This document shows positions 7,600-15,628 of a stretch of DNA of 64,000 bases, piece by piece. The stretch covers positions 1,464,501 through 1,528,500 of the forward strand of contig NZ_CP147251.1 in assembly GCF_017426705.2 (NCBI RefSeq), given 5' to 3'. The stretch's first letter is position 1, and the number at the start of each line of letters is the position of its first letter. The DNA comes from Enterococcus sp. DIV2402 (lineage in GTDB: Bacteria; Bacillota; Bacilli; Lactobacillales; Enterococcaceae). The position numbers and the translations under genes are program-made. Under the pieces are notes generated by a model that had not been told where the DNA came from, did not search any database, and saw only the letters and a program-made list of their open reading frames with translations.

Positions 7600-7671
7600 G
7601 TCCTCTTAGTTAAATGGATATAACAAGGTCCTCCTAAGACTTAGTTGCTGGTTCGATTCCAGCAGAGGACG
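7600..7671 (+). tRNA. tRNA-Arg (anticodon CCU)
   Basis: The sequence folds into a full cloverleaf. Acceptor GTCCTCT pairs with AGAGGAC, the D arm is GTTA/TAAC, the anticodon stem AGGTC/GACTT encloses the loop CTCCTAA (anticodon CCT, reading AGG), and the T arm GCTGG/CCAGC has loop TTCGATT. The discriminator base is G. CCA is not encoded. It stands alone rather than in a tRNA cluster and has its own terminator. Confidence 0.95.
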
Positions 7672-7674
7672 TAG

Positions 7675-7708
7675 CTGAAACTCTTTGTATAAGGGTTTCA
7701 GTTTTTTT
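7675..7708 (+). terminator. Terminator of tRNA-Arg
   Basis: CTGAAAC pairs with GTTTCAG around a 13-nt loop, followed by a T7 run, four bases after the tRNA. Confidence 0.85.
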
Positions 7709-8040
7709 ATTTGAATGATGTATTTAGAGATTTTGCAGATTGAAAATTATAATTTTTAATAAAAGTGGCTGAATTTCTTGCTAACATTTTTCCTTTTACC
7801 TTGGCAGTTGTCGAGGTGGAAGCATTACAAAAGGGAATATTAAGTGCAATGGATTAAAATATTCATGCTGATACTGAGATGCGAACGTCGCTTTCTTCAA
7901 GTACAGAAAAAACTAGTGAAGAATAGTTTTTCAGTCTACGATAACGATTGAGTAGTAAAAAATTATATTTTTTAGGCATCAAGATAGACAAAGTAGAAAA
8001 TTTTTGTTAAATTAATACTAATTTCATAAATGACCAGGTT
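7709..8040. other. Gene-poor gap with a possible decayed ORF
   Basis: No convincing gene is present. One frame from GTG 7765 reads AEFLANIFPFTLAVVEVEAL and on to a TAA at 7855, then resumes in the same frame for 22 codons to a TAG at 7924 (ending SSSTEKTSEE). There is no good ribosome binding site and I recognise no family. It could be the remnant of a small gene or chance. Confidence 0.3.
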
Positions 8041-8105
8041 GGGCGCAAGCTTTCAAGACATATTCTCCAAGGGTGAGGAGAGTCTTGTTTGCTTGCGCTC
8101 TTTTT
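8041..8105 (+). promoter_or_regulatory. Strong nested stem-loop (terminator-like) in the P-type ATPase leader
   Basis: GGGCGCAAGC (8041-8050) pairs with GCTTGCGCTC (8091-8100), enclosing an inner AAGAC...CTCC/GGAG...GTCTT hairpin, and is followed by T5. It sits 33 nt before the ATPase start codon. The tRNA upstream already has a terminator and no intact gene lies between, so this may be an attenuator in the ATPase leader. I do not see the conserved GGGGAGUA-type core of the yybP-ykoY manganese riboswitch. Confidence 0.5.
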
Positions 8106-8137
8106 GCGTTGTTTAGAAAAAAGAAAGGAAGTTAGCG

Positions 8138-10894
8138 ATGCATTTTTATCAAGAAACAAAAGAAAAATTAATCAAGAGATTTGAGGTTGATCCAACGAAC
8201 GGGTTAACAAATGAGCGTGTTCGTAGTCTCAGAGAGCAATATGGAGTGAATAAGCTACCTGATGAAAAAGAAGATCCATACTGGAAAGTCTTCTTGAAGA
8301 ATTTTAAAGAACCCATTGTCATCGTATTGATGGGGGCTATTGTATTATCTTTATTGAGTTCCTTTTATTCTATTCAGATACAAGGAGATATGCAGCATGG
8401 TAAAGAATCTCTGTATGAAGCAGCAGCTATTTTTATTTTAATTATCATCAATGCTTGTTTAGGTTTTTGGCAAGAAATTAGTGCACGTAAGAGTTTGAAT
8501 GCTTTAAAAGAGATGAACAATCGTCAAACAACGGTCTTAAGAAATGGGTGCTGGGAAAAAATTGCTGCTACAGATGTTGTGGTGGGGGATTTAATCAAAG
8601 CAGAAGTAGGCGATTTCGTTGAAGCAGATGTACGTTGGATTCAAACGAATGAATTGCAAGTGATTGAAGCACATTTAACTGGCGAAGCAGATGCGATTCA
8701 TAAAAATACCGAAGCAATTGATGAAATTGTCGAAATTGGCGATAGAAAAAATATGGGCTTTTCAGGCTCCATTGTTTCAAATGGGCAAGGAATTGGTTTA
8801 GTCGTTGCTACAGGTTTAAACACTGAATTAGGAAACATTGCACAATTAATTCAAGCTGTAGAAGATAAACCGTCTCCCTTACAGAATACGGTTAATAAAT
8901 TGACAAAGACCTTAATGCTGATTTCAGCTGGTGTCATTCTATTTACCTTTGTGATTGGTATGATTCAGGCAGGGGAAATCAGTTTTACATCGATTGGTTC
9001 GGTACTTTCCACATCAATCGCTCTAGCAGTAGCTTCTATTCCTGATGCGTTGCCTGCAGTATTGTCGATTGTATTGACAATTGGCGCTTTTAAAATGGCA
9101 CAAAACAGAGGTCTTATTAAATCTCTCTCCAGTGTAGAAACTTTAGGAGCGACCTCTTATATTTGTTCGGATAAAACCGGAACCTTAACGAAAAACGAAA
9201 TGACAGTGGTTAAGTATTATAGTAACGGCCATTATTACACTGTATCTGGGCTGGGTTATGCGCCAACGGGTGACATTAATTCACTAGAAGAAAGCGCCAA
9301 GATGTCTGATACACTAGCTTTTTTAGAAGGAGCTGTTTTATGTAATGAAGCGACTGTCAAAGAAGTGGATGGTGAATATAAACCATTTGGGAATCCAACA
9401 GAAGTCGCATTAACCGTTTTAGGCTTAAAAGCAGGTCTAAAGAAAGAAAAACTAGAACAAGAAAAAGAAATTATCCGTACATTACCCTTTACGAGTAGTC
9501 GTAAAATGATGAGTGTCATTGTTAAAGAAGGCGAGCGTTATCTGGTGTATACCAAAGGCGCGCCAGATGTATTGGTCAATAAAAGTACAGGCATTTTAAT
9601 CAATCATAAAGTTGATTCTTCAGAGGAAGCAAAACAATCATTCGTAGATACCGTCGAAGAGTATGCAGAAGCAGCCTTACGTACATTAGCTGTTGGTTAT
9701 AGAGAAATTACGGAACAAGAAGCAATGAATGGATCTGTCGAAGAGTTAGAAAAGCAGTTAATTATTACCGGTGTTGCCGGAATTATTGACCCAGCTCGTG
9801 AAGAAGTCAAAGAGTCTGTAAGTACGTTAAAAAAAGCGAATGTCGAAGTTGTTATGATCACAGGGGACCATGAAAAAACGGCCAAAGCAATTGCCTTAGA
9901 ATTAGGTATTGTTGATACGGTAGATGCGCCAGTGATTAAAGGTATTGAAATCGAGAAGATGTCTGATGAAGAATTATATAGTCGTGTGAAACATACGAAT
10001 ATCTATGCTCGTGTGTCACCTGAACATAAACAACGCATTGTTAAACAATTACAAAAGCACGGACAAATTGTCGCAATGACCGGTGATGGTGTCAATGATG
10101 CACCTGCATTACGTGCTGCGGATATTGGTATCGCTATGGGGATTGCTGGAACCGAAGTGACGAAAGATTCAGCCGACTTAATTCTGATGGACGACAAATT
10201 CACAACAATTGAACAATCTGTTAAAAGTGGTCGAACCATTTATGCCAATATTAAAAATTTTATGCGTCATGAATTAACAACCAATGTAGCAGAAGTTCTT
10301 TCATTATTGATTGGTTTAATCTTCTTTACACAATCAGTCGGCAACGTTCCTGGTGCGACACCAACATTAACTGCTTTGATGATTTTATGGGTCAATATGG
10401 TAAGCGATGCAGTCCCTTCTTTTTCACTAGGATATGATGTCGCTGAGTCTGATATTATGGAGGAACAGCCGAGAGATCCAAACGAATCGGTTCTAGCAAA
10501 TTATACCTGGTCTCGTGTCTTGATTCGCGGAATTTTTATGGGAGTATTGGTTTATGTTGCATTCTTATGGGCGGCTCACCAAGGGTTATCAAGTAATCAA
10601 GCCCAAACCGTAGCTTTCTTAACACTGGTTTATGGCCAATTATGGCATGTCTTTGATGCGCGAAGCACGAAAACATTATTTAGAAGAAACCCATTTGAAA
10701 ACAAGCACTTAATCGCAGCCGTTCTCTTTGCAGGTATTTCTTCTTATCTGGTAACGATTATCCCATTCTTTAATATAGTTATGGGAACAGCACCATTGAC
10801 GTTGCCGATCTATTTACTGGTACTGTTTGTTCCAGCATTGCCTACCTTGATTTTATCAGGTGTGAAAGAGTTGTTTGGTATTAAGATTTGGTAG
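8138..10894 (+). CDS. P2-type (P-IIA/IIB-like) cation-transporting ATPase
   Basis: A 918-residue integral membrane ion pump. Order: N-terminal cation ATPase domain (residues 1-70), M1-M2, actuator domain with the TGEAD loop (LTGEADAIHK; TGES in most family members), M3-M4, phosphorylation site CSDKTGTLTKNE with Asp near residue 345, nucleotide domain (YTKGAPDVLV), hinge MTGDGVNDAPALR, then M5-M10. M6 keeps the ion-binding Asn and Asp (WVNMVSDAVPS). The M4 motif, PEGLPA in calcium pumps, is PDALPA here (about residue 301), so ion preference could differ: calcium or manganese are candidates. GAAAGGAAG precedes the ATG. It is next to a broken DtxR/MntR-like gene, a hint of manganese. Confidence 0.92.
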   Translation: MHFYQETKEKLIKRFEVDPTNGLTNERVRSLREQYGVNKLPDEKEDPYWKVFLKNFKEPIVIVLMGAIVLSLLSSFYSIQIQGDMQHGKESLYEAAAIFILIIINACLGFWQEISARKSLNALKEMNNRQTTVLRNGCWEKIAATDVVVGDLIKAEVGDFVEADVRWIQTNELQVIEAHLTGEADAIHKNTEAIDEIVEIGDRKNMGFSGSIVSNGQGIGLVVATGLNTELGNIAQLIQAVEDKPSPLQNTVNKLTKTLMLISAGVILFTFVIGMIQAGEISFTSIGSVLSTSIALAVASIPDALPAVLSIVLTIGAFKMAQNRGLIKSLSSVETLGATSYICSDKTGTLTKNEMTVVKYYSNGHYYTVSGLGYAPTGDINSLEESAKMSDTLAFLEGAVLCNEATVKEVDGEYKPFGNPTEVALTVLGLKAGLKKEKLEQEKEIIRTLPFTSSRKMMSVIVKEGERYLVYTKGAPDVLVNKSTGILINHKVDSSEEAKQSFVDTVEEYAEAALRTLAVGYREITEQEAMNGSVEELEKQLIITGVAGIIDPAREEVKESVSTLKKANVEVVMITGDHEKTAKAIALELGIVDTVDAPVIKGIEIEKMSDEELYSRVKHTNIYARVSPEHKQRIVKQLQKHGQIVAMTGDGVNDAPALRAADIGIAMGIAGTEVTKDSADLILMDDKFTTIEQSVKSGRTIYANIKNFMRHELTTNVAEVLSLLIGLIFFTQSVGNVPGATPTLTALMILWVNMVSDAVPSFSLGYDVAESDIMEEQPRDPNESVLANYTWSRVLIRGIFMGVLVYVAFLWAAHQGLSSNQAQTVAFLTLVYGQLWHVFDARSTKTLFRRNPFENKHLIAAVLFAGISSYLVTIIPFFNIVMGTAPLTLPIYLLVLFVPALPTLILSGVKELFGIKIW

Positions 10895-10942
10895 TGAATC
10901 ATTCATTCCTACTATCAATTAAAAGTAAAAGAAGGTGAGTAG

Positions 10943-11311
10943 GTGAAAATTTTTTCAGCAGAAAAAGAAGAATACTTAAAATTGATAAATTATTATCAAA
11001 ATCAAGATGGTATTGCTCGAACGGGGCTTTTAGCAAAAAAATTAGCCCTTACGAAGTCGTCTGTAACGGAAATGCTTCAAAAATTATCTCAAGAAAATCT
11101 TGTAAGATATACGCCATATATGGGTGTATATCTTACTGAAAAAGGATCTAGATATGTTGCCTATTTAAGAAAAAAGTAAGATTTACTAAGTTGTTTTCTA
11201 GAAACCTGTTTAGAGTGTTCAGAAGAAGAAATAGAGGAGATTCTGGATGAACTGGAACATATCAATAATCAATTATTTTTTGATAAGTTAGACCAGTATT
11301 TGAAAAAATAG
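10943..11311 (+). pseudogene. DtxR/MntR-family metalloregulator interrupted by an in-frame stop
   Basis: The first 78 codons from GTG 10943 encode a winged-helix domain (RTGLLAKKLALTKSSVTEML, then YTPYMGVYLTEKGSRYVAYL), as in MntR/DtxR. A TAA at 11177-11179 ends the ORF. The same frame then stays open to 11311 and reads DLLSCFLETCLECSEEEIEE followed by ILDELEHINNQLFFDKLDQY, the family's dimerisation/metal-binding helices with the Glu-His pair (ELEH). No frameshift is needed: one codon separates the two halves. Aligned by eye to B. subtilis MntR, the stop falls at the position of metal ligand His77. Full length would be 122 residues. It may be a true pseudogene, produce a DNA-binding fragment, or be a sequencing error. 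Confidence 0.85.
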
Positions 11312-11361
11312 TCTATCATAAGTTCACTGACTAACGATTATTGTTCATTCTAAAAAACTTA

Positions 11362-11402
11362 AGGCAGTCCAGATTTACCTGTTAATCGGACTGCCTGTTT
11401 AT
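11362..11402 (+). terminator. Terminator after the ATPase/regulator pair
   Basis: AGGCAGTCC pairs perfectly with GGACTGCCT over a 17-nt loop, followed by GTTTATTT. Confidence 0.7.
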
Positions 11403-11458
11403 TTGAGAAATTAAGTTACTTATGAAATAGTAGACATACTTAAATGCTAGGTACGTGT

Positions 11459-11947
11459 CTATTCCTGTATTTCTAAATATTTTCCTTCTAAATATTCTTG
11501 TCCCAATTGACAATAGTGGTCAGCATTTTTTTGATTGGCTTGGATTTCTTCAGGGGTTAATGGCCGAATAACTTTTGCTGGACGACCAAAAGCTAAAACA
11601 TTTGGAGGAATAATGGTACCTTGAGTAACTAAAGAACCTGCACCAATCATACTGTTTTCTCCAATAACGGCATGATTCAGCACAATGGAACTCATCCCGA
11701 TTAATGCGCCAGATGCTATTTTACAGCCGTGAAGCATACATTGATGTCCGACTGTCACATTGTCGCCAATTTCTACTGGCGCGTTATGATCAATATGAAT
11801 AATTGTTCCATCTTGAATGTTGGTACGGTTGCCAATTGTAATGGAATTGCCATCTCCTCGAATCACACTGTTAAACCAAACCGTTACTTCTGTCCCTAAA
11901 GTGACATCGCCAATTACCGTTGCATTTTTTGCAATAAAATTTGTCAT
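11459..11947 (-). CDS. Gamma-carbonic-anhydrase-like hexapeptide-repeat protein (YrdA/PaaY family)
   Basis: A 162-residue left-handed beta-helix protein made of hexapeptide repeats (IGDVTLG, IGNRTNIQDG, IGDNVTVG, IGENSMIGAG). The three metal-binding histidines are in HIDHNAPVEIG and VGHQCMLHGC, so a trimer with interfacial zinc or another metal is expected. The family includes gamma-carbonic anhydrases and acyl-CoA thioesterase-associated proteins; most bacterial members have no proven activity. The start ATG at 11947 has a GGAGTCG-like ribosome binding site. It stands alone on the minus strand between convergent and divergent neighbours. Confidence 0.88.
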   Translation of the reverse strand: MTNFIAKNATVIGDVTLGTEVTVWFNSVIRGDGNSITIGNRTNIQDGTIIHIDHNAPVEIGDNVTVGHQCMLHGCKIASGALIGMSSIVLNHAVIGENSMIGAGSLVTQGTIIPPNVLAFGRPAKVIRPLTPEEIQANQKNADHYCQLGQEYLEGKYLEIQE

Positions 11948-12122
11948 TTTTGCGACTCCTTTCCATTCTGTAGCGCTATTGTTAGTATAGCATAAAGCTA
12001 ATTATGTCAGTCATTATCAACTAGCGAATAGTTTACTAGATGTATCTGACTATGAATGTTCAATTCGTTGAAAAAAACTGATAAGATAGAGGTGACTTTA
12101 TTTTAGAAAAGAGGAATGCTGA

Positions 12123-12962
12123 TTGGGAAAAATCATTTTTTTAGATGTTGATGGAACACTGTGTAACGACTTAGGAAAAGTGCCTGAAAGTGCGAAAGAA
12201 GCAATTATAAAGACACATGAAAATGGACATGATTTCTTTTTGTGCACAGGACGTTCGAAAGCCGAAATCCCAGAAGAAGTGGTGCAATTACCGATTCGCG
12301 GTATGATTGGTGCGGGTGGTGGTTATTGTGAAGTGGATGGCGAAGTTATTTTACATGAAGTTTTTGATGTAATTGAATTAAGAAAATTGATAACTTTTCT
12401 TGAAGAAAATGAAGTGGAATATTATTTAGAATCAAATCAAGGATTGTTTGCGAGTAAAAACCTTAGAGATAGACTGAGTAGTTTGATTTTAAAAGGAACA
12501 CCGAAAGACTCGATTGAGGGTCAAGAAAAATTACAAGATATTGCCTGGTTTTTAGACTTGTTAATTGAAGATCAAACAAAGATTGATTATGGGGATGTTA
12601 ATAAAGTTTCTTTTATCAATCAAACGATTCCTTATGAAGTCATCCATGAAAAATATGAGGGCGATTTTTATATGTTACGTAGTACAGTTCCAATCTTTGG
12701 TCCAGACAGTGGCGAGATAGGCATTAAAAATATCACTAAAAAAACGGCAATCGAAACAGTCATTCAGCATCTTGAAAAAGATAAGAGCGAGACGATTGCA
12801 TTTGGTGATGGTCATAATGACTTGTCAATGTTTGAAGCAGTTGAATTGAGTATTGCTATGGGAAATGCGCAAGATGTTTTAAAAGATGTAGCAGATATTG
12901 TTACTTTGACACATGATGAAGGCGGTATAGCAAAATCTTTAGAAGAACTTCATTTATATTAA
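12123..12962 (+). CDS. Cof-type HAD-superfamily phosphatase
   Basis: A 279-residue cytoplasmic HAD hydrolase, subfamily IIB. Motif I FLDVDGTLCND gives the nucleophile Asp at about residue 7; motif II is in FFLCTGRSK; motif IV is FGDGHNDLSMF near residue 225. The intervening C2-type cap spans roughly residues 85-190. Cof-type enzymes dephosphorylate sugar phosphates, flavin or pyridoxal phosphate; the substrate is not determinable here. The start is TTG 12123 (reads GKIIFLDVDG), with AAGAGGA upstream. It is followed by a bidirectional terminator. Confidence 0.88.
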   Translation: MGKIIFLDVDGTLCNDLGKVPESAKEAIIKTHENGHDFFLCTGRSKAEIPEEVVQLPIRGMIGAGGGYCEVDGEVILHEVFDVIELRKLITFLEENEVEYYLESNQGLFASKNLRDRLSSLILKGTPKDSIEGQEKLQDIAWFLDLLIEDQTKIDYGDVNKVSFINQTIPYEVIHEKYEGDFYMLRSTVPIFGPDSGEIGIKNITKKTAIETVIQHLEKDKSETIAFGDGHNDLSMFEAVELSIAMGNAQDVLKDVADIVTLTHDEGGIAKSLEELHLY

Positions 12963-12980
12963 GTATCAGAAATATCTTAA

Positions 12981-13020
12981 AAGAGCTTCACCTAAAAACT
13001 AGGGAAGCTCTTTTTTCTTT
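12981..13020. terminator. Bidirectional terminator between HAD and MerR genes
   Basis: AGAGCTTC pairs with GAAGCTCT, with T runs on the plus strand and A runs on the left side, so it serves the convergent genes on both strands. Confidence 0.75.
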
Positions 13021-13417
13021 ATCTTTTCCATTGAGAAGGATTGGTTTTATCAGGAATCCCATTATACATTATTTCTTCATAATGCCTCAGTTTGTTTTCA
13101 AGAAAAGTTACCCTAGCTTGAGCTTCTGCTAATTGTAATTCTGCTAATTTCTTAGAACGTAAAAAAATTTGATGGCGTTCTTTAATGGTGGAATCACCTA
13201 GTTGACTTAATTGAACAAATTCTTTAATTTCTTTAATTGATAACCCGCAAGCTTTTAAATTTTTTATACCTAACAACCAATTCATAGAGTCTTGATTAAA
13301 GAGACGTTGATTATTTTTAGTGCGAATTAAAGTAGGAATTAATTCGCAATCTGTATAATAACGGATGGTATGTTCACTCATATTGAGAATTTTTGAAGCC
13401 TCTTTGACTGTATACAT
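13019..13417 (-). CDS. MerR-family regulator (AdhR-like)
   Basis: A 132-residue regulator: N-terminal MerR helix-turn-helix (YTVKEASKILNMSEHTIRYY, then a wing with KNNQRLFNQDSMNWL) and a C-terminal dimerisation helix (residues 75-118). No metal-binding cysteine pattern is visible, as in AdhR/YraB-type aldehyde sensors. The aldo-keto reductase gene begins 104 bp away in the opposite direction, with a MerR-type long-spacer promoter between. This makes it the likely regulator of that gene. It resembles the second MerR at 19161-19559 in length and layout. Confidence 0.88.
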   Translation of the reverse strand: MYTVKEASKILNMSEHTIRYYTDCELIPTLIRTKNNQRLFNQDSMNWLLGIKNLKACGLSIKEIKEFVQLSQLGDSTIKERHQIFLRSKKLAELQLAEAQARVTFLENKLRHYEEIMYNGIPDKTNPSQWKR

Positions 13418-13437
13418 TTTTTTCTCCTTGAAATTCC

Positions 13438-13468
13438 TTGACTTAGAGTAACTCTAAGGTGTTACAGT
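13438..13468 (+). promoter_or_regulatory. MerR-type promoter/operator for the aldo-keto reductase
   Basis: TTGACT (-35, 13438-13443) and TACAGT (-10, 13463-13468) are 19 nt apart, and the spacer contains the inverted repeat CTTAGAGTAACTCTAAG. An over-long spacer holding the dyad is the signature of promoters that MerR proteins activate by twisting DNA. Confidence 0.88.
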
Positions 13469-13521
13469 AATTATATCATGAACAAAATAGTTAGTTAATA
13501 AGTAAGGAGAGGAAGTTTATA

Positions 13522-14526
13522 ATGAGTAAAAGAAAAATAGGAAATTTATCAGTTTCAACGATTGGTATGGGATGTATGGGTTTTTCTCATGGGTATGGAC
13601 AAGTTCCAGAAGAAGCTTACAGTATTGAAGCGATTCGTAAAGCGTATGAATTTGGTTGTACATTTTTTGATACAGCAGAAGCTTATGGGAAAGAAATGTT
13701 TTATCCAGGACATAACGAGCAATTAGTTGGGAAAGCGGTTGCTCCTTTTAGAGAACAGGTTATTCTAGCAACTAAATTTCATATTGATGAAAATGAAATT
13801 ACAGAAGAAATAGATTTGTATACAGCTATTCGCAAACATTTGAATGCTTCATTGAAAAACTTGCAGACAACATATGTTGATTTATATTATTTACATCGAA
13901 TTAATGAACAGATTTCAATTGAGGATATTGCTCAGGTGATGGGGCAGTTCATTCGTGAAGGATTGATTAAAGAATGGGGCTTATCTCAAGTTTCAGTTGA
14001 GACGCTTGCTAAAGCACATCAGGTAACACCTGTAGCAGCCGTACAAAATCTTTATTCTATGATGGAACGTGACTGTGAGCAGGAAATATTTCCATATTGT
14101 TTAAAACATGGGATTAGTGTGGTGCCTTTTTCACCAATAGCGAGTGGTTTTTTGTCAGGTAAAATCACAACTGAAACAAAATTTGAAGGAGACGATGTAA
14201 GGAAATTTGTTCCTCAATTATCGAAAGAAAATATTGTTGCCAATCAACCGATAATAGCTCTTTTAAAGACATTTGCAAAAGAGAAACAAGCTACAAATGC
14301 GCAAATTTCGCTCGCTTGGATGCTTCATAAGTATAGTAACGTTATTCCAATTCCCGGATCTAAAAATCAAGAAAGGATTTTAGAGAATTTAGGTTCATGG
14401 GATGTTCATTTAAATAATCAAGAGTTTGAAGCAATTGAATTCGCTCTCAATGACGTAGTGATTCATGGCCATAGAGGACATGTCGAATCGCAACAAAAAT
14501 CATTTGGTAAACAATGGGAAAAATAA
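13522..14526 (+). CDS. Aldo-keto reductase
   Basis: A 334-residue NAD(P)H-dependent oxidoreductase of the (beta/alpha)8 AKR fold. The catalytic tetrad is visible: Asp in FFDTAEAYG (about residue 51), Tyr in the same segment, Lys in LATKFH, His in YYLHRIN. IPIPGSKNQERILENL near the C-terminus is the cofactor phosphate/adenine-binding loop. AAGGAGAGGAAG precedes the ATG. It is transcribed divergently from the MerR gene and probably induced by reactive aldehydes. It is similar to the AKRs at 18104 and 25006. Confidence 0.92.
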   Translation: MSKRKIGNLSVSTIGMGCMGFSHGYGQVPEEAYSIEAIRKAYEFGCTFFDTAEAYGKEMFYPGHNEQLVGKAVAPFREQVILATKFHIDENEITEEIDLYTAIRKHLNASLKNLQTTYVDLYYLHRINEQISIEDIAQVMGQFIREGLIKEWGLSQVSVETLAKAHQVTPVAAVQNLYSMMERDCEQEIFPYCLKHGISVVPFSPIASGFLSGKITTETKFEGDDVRKFVPQLSKENIVANQPIIALLKTFAKEKQATNAQISLAWMLHKYSNVIPIPGSKNQERILENLGSWDVHLNNQEFEAIEFALNDVVIHGHRGHVESQQKSFGKQWEK

Positions 14527-14531
14527 GAAAG

Positions 14532-14566
14532 AACTGCACTTTTCGATAGGAAGTGCAGTTTTTTAT
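14532..14566 (+). terminator. Terminator of the aldo-keto reductase gene
   Basis: AACTGCACTT pairs perfectly with AAGTGCAGTT around a 9-nt loop, followed by T6. Confidence 0.85.
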
Positions 14567-14648
14567 TTAAAAAAGAGACCGGCTTGTCTTAAAGCAGGCT
14601 TTAACATGTATAATAACATTAAGAGAAAAAATAAGGAGGAAGGTATCT

Positions 14649-15530
14649 TTGGAAATTAGAATGTTAAAATACTTCCTAACCGTTGCAGAAGAACAAAATA
14701 TTACTCAAGCAGCAAAAAAACTGCATATCACACAACCAACTTTAAGTAGACAAATTCGAGAATTCGAAGAGAGTTTACAGCTTGATTTATTTGTACGCCA
14801 AAATAAAAAACTATATTTAACTGAACCGGGTATGTTTTTGAAGAAACGAGCAGAAGAAATTTTAGAGTTGAATGAAAAAACCGAACAAGAATTTGCGAAT
14901 TATCAACAGGCTATTTTAAGTGGTCAAATTTCAATTGGTTGTGTAGAAGCGGAAAGTTCTCATTTTTTATCAGAAATGTTAGAAGAAATGATTGCTGATT
15001 ATCCTCAAGTAACATTCAATATTTTTAGTGGAACGAGTAATGATATTACTGAAAAATTAGATAAAGGTCTGTTAGATGTTGCGTTATTAATTGAACCAAC
15101 GCCTATGGATAAATACAATAAATTGATTTTACCAGACAAAGAAATCTGGGGAGTATTAGTTTCGACAGAACATTTTTTAAGTAACCAACAGAGCATTTCT
15201 GCAACAGATCTTCGAGGGATTCCGCTTATTTGTTCTAGTCGTAAAGAAGTCAGAGAGATGTTTTGTTCTTGGGGACAATTCACAGAAGGCGACTTAAATA
15301 TTGTTGGGAAATACAATTTAATTTTTAATGTCATTTCTTTAGTAGAAAATAAAGTGGGAGCTGCCTTAGCGATTAAAGGAGCCATTGATAATCGAAAAAA
15401 TAAGACAATCTTCCTACCTTGCGCCCCCGCACTTGAAACTAATTGTGTACTTGTCTGGAAAAAAGATGCCATCCTTAGTTCAACAGTTCTTACATTTATC
15501 AAAAAAATCAAACATGCTTTAGAGGCATGA
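14649..15530 (+). CDS. LysR-family transcriptional regulator
   Basis: A 293-residue LTTR. The N-terminal helix-turn-helix is textbook (MLKYFLTVAEEQNITQAAKK then LHITQPTLSRQI), followed by the linker helix and a periplasmic-binding-like effector domain (residues about 90-293). Translation starts at TTG 14649, with AAGGAGGAAGG upstream; the next in-frame ATG is only four codons in. It lies immediately upstream of the flavodoxin-cupin-CMD-MFS-AKR genes in the same direction, separated by a terminator. It is a good candidate to control them, since LTTRs often regulate adjacent redox genes. Confidence 0.92.
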   Translation: MEIRMLKYFLTVAEEQNITQAAKKLHITQPTLSRQIREFEESLQLDLFVRQNKKLYLTEPGMFLKKRAEEILELNEKTEQEFANYQQAILSGQISIGCVEAESSHFLSEMLEEMIADYPQVTFNIFSGTSNDITEKLDKGLLDVALLIEPTPMDKYNKLILPDKEIWGVLVSTEHFLSNQQSISATDLRGIPLICSSRKEVREMFCSWGQFTEGDLNIVGKYNLIFNVISLVENKVGAALAIKGAIDNRKNKTIFLPCAPALETNCVLVWKKDAILSSTVLTFIKKIKHALEA

Positions 15531-15568
15531 AACTAAGCCTAATAGGTATTGGACGCTAAGTAAATAAC

Positions 15569-15617
15569 GCTGTACTATGAACTTGTAAGCTATTTGAGTT
15601 CATGGTACAGCTTTTTT
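15569..15617 (+). terminator. Terminator of the LysR gene
   Basis: GCTGTACTATGAACT pairs with AGTTCATGGTACAGC (one wobble), followed by T6. Confidence 0.8.
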
Positions 15618-15628
15618 GAGGTGAGAAA

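Noticed and set aside
8041..8137. Manganese (yybP-ykoY) riboswitch ahead of the P-type ATPase
   Set aside because: The expected GGGGAGUA-type core and paired loop are not present; only a terminator-like stem is seen, so it is recorded as an unassigned leader hairpin.
14465..14659. Plus-strand ORF overlapping the end of the AKR gene and the start of the LysR gene
   Set aside because: It overlaps a terminator and two well-supported genes, with no ribosome binding site or recognisable product.
15005..15511. Minus-strand 168-codon ORF opposite the LysR gene
   Set aside because: Antisense shadow of a complete LTTR gene; no family resemblance and no promoter.
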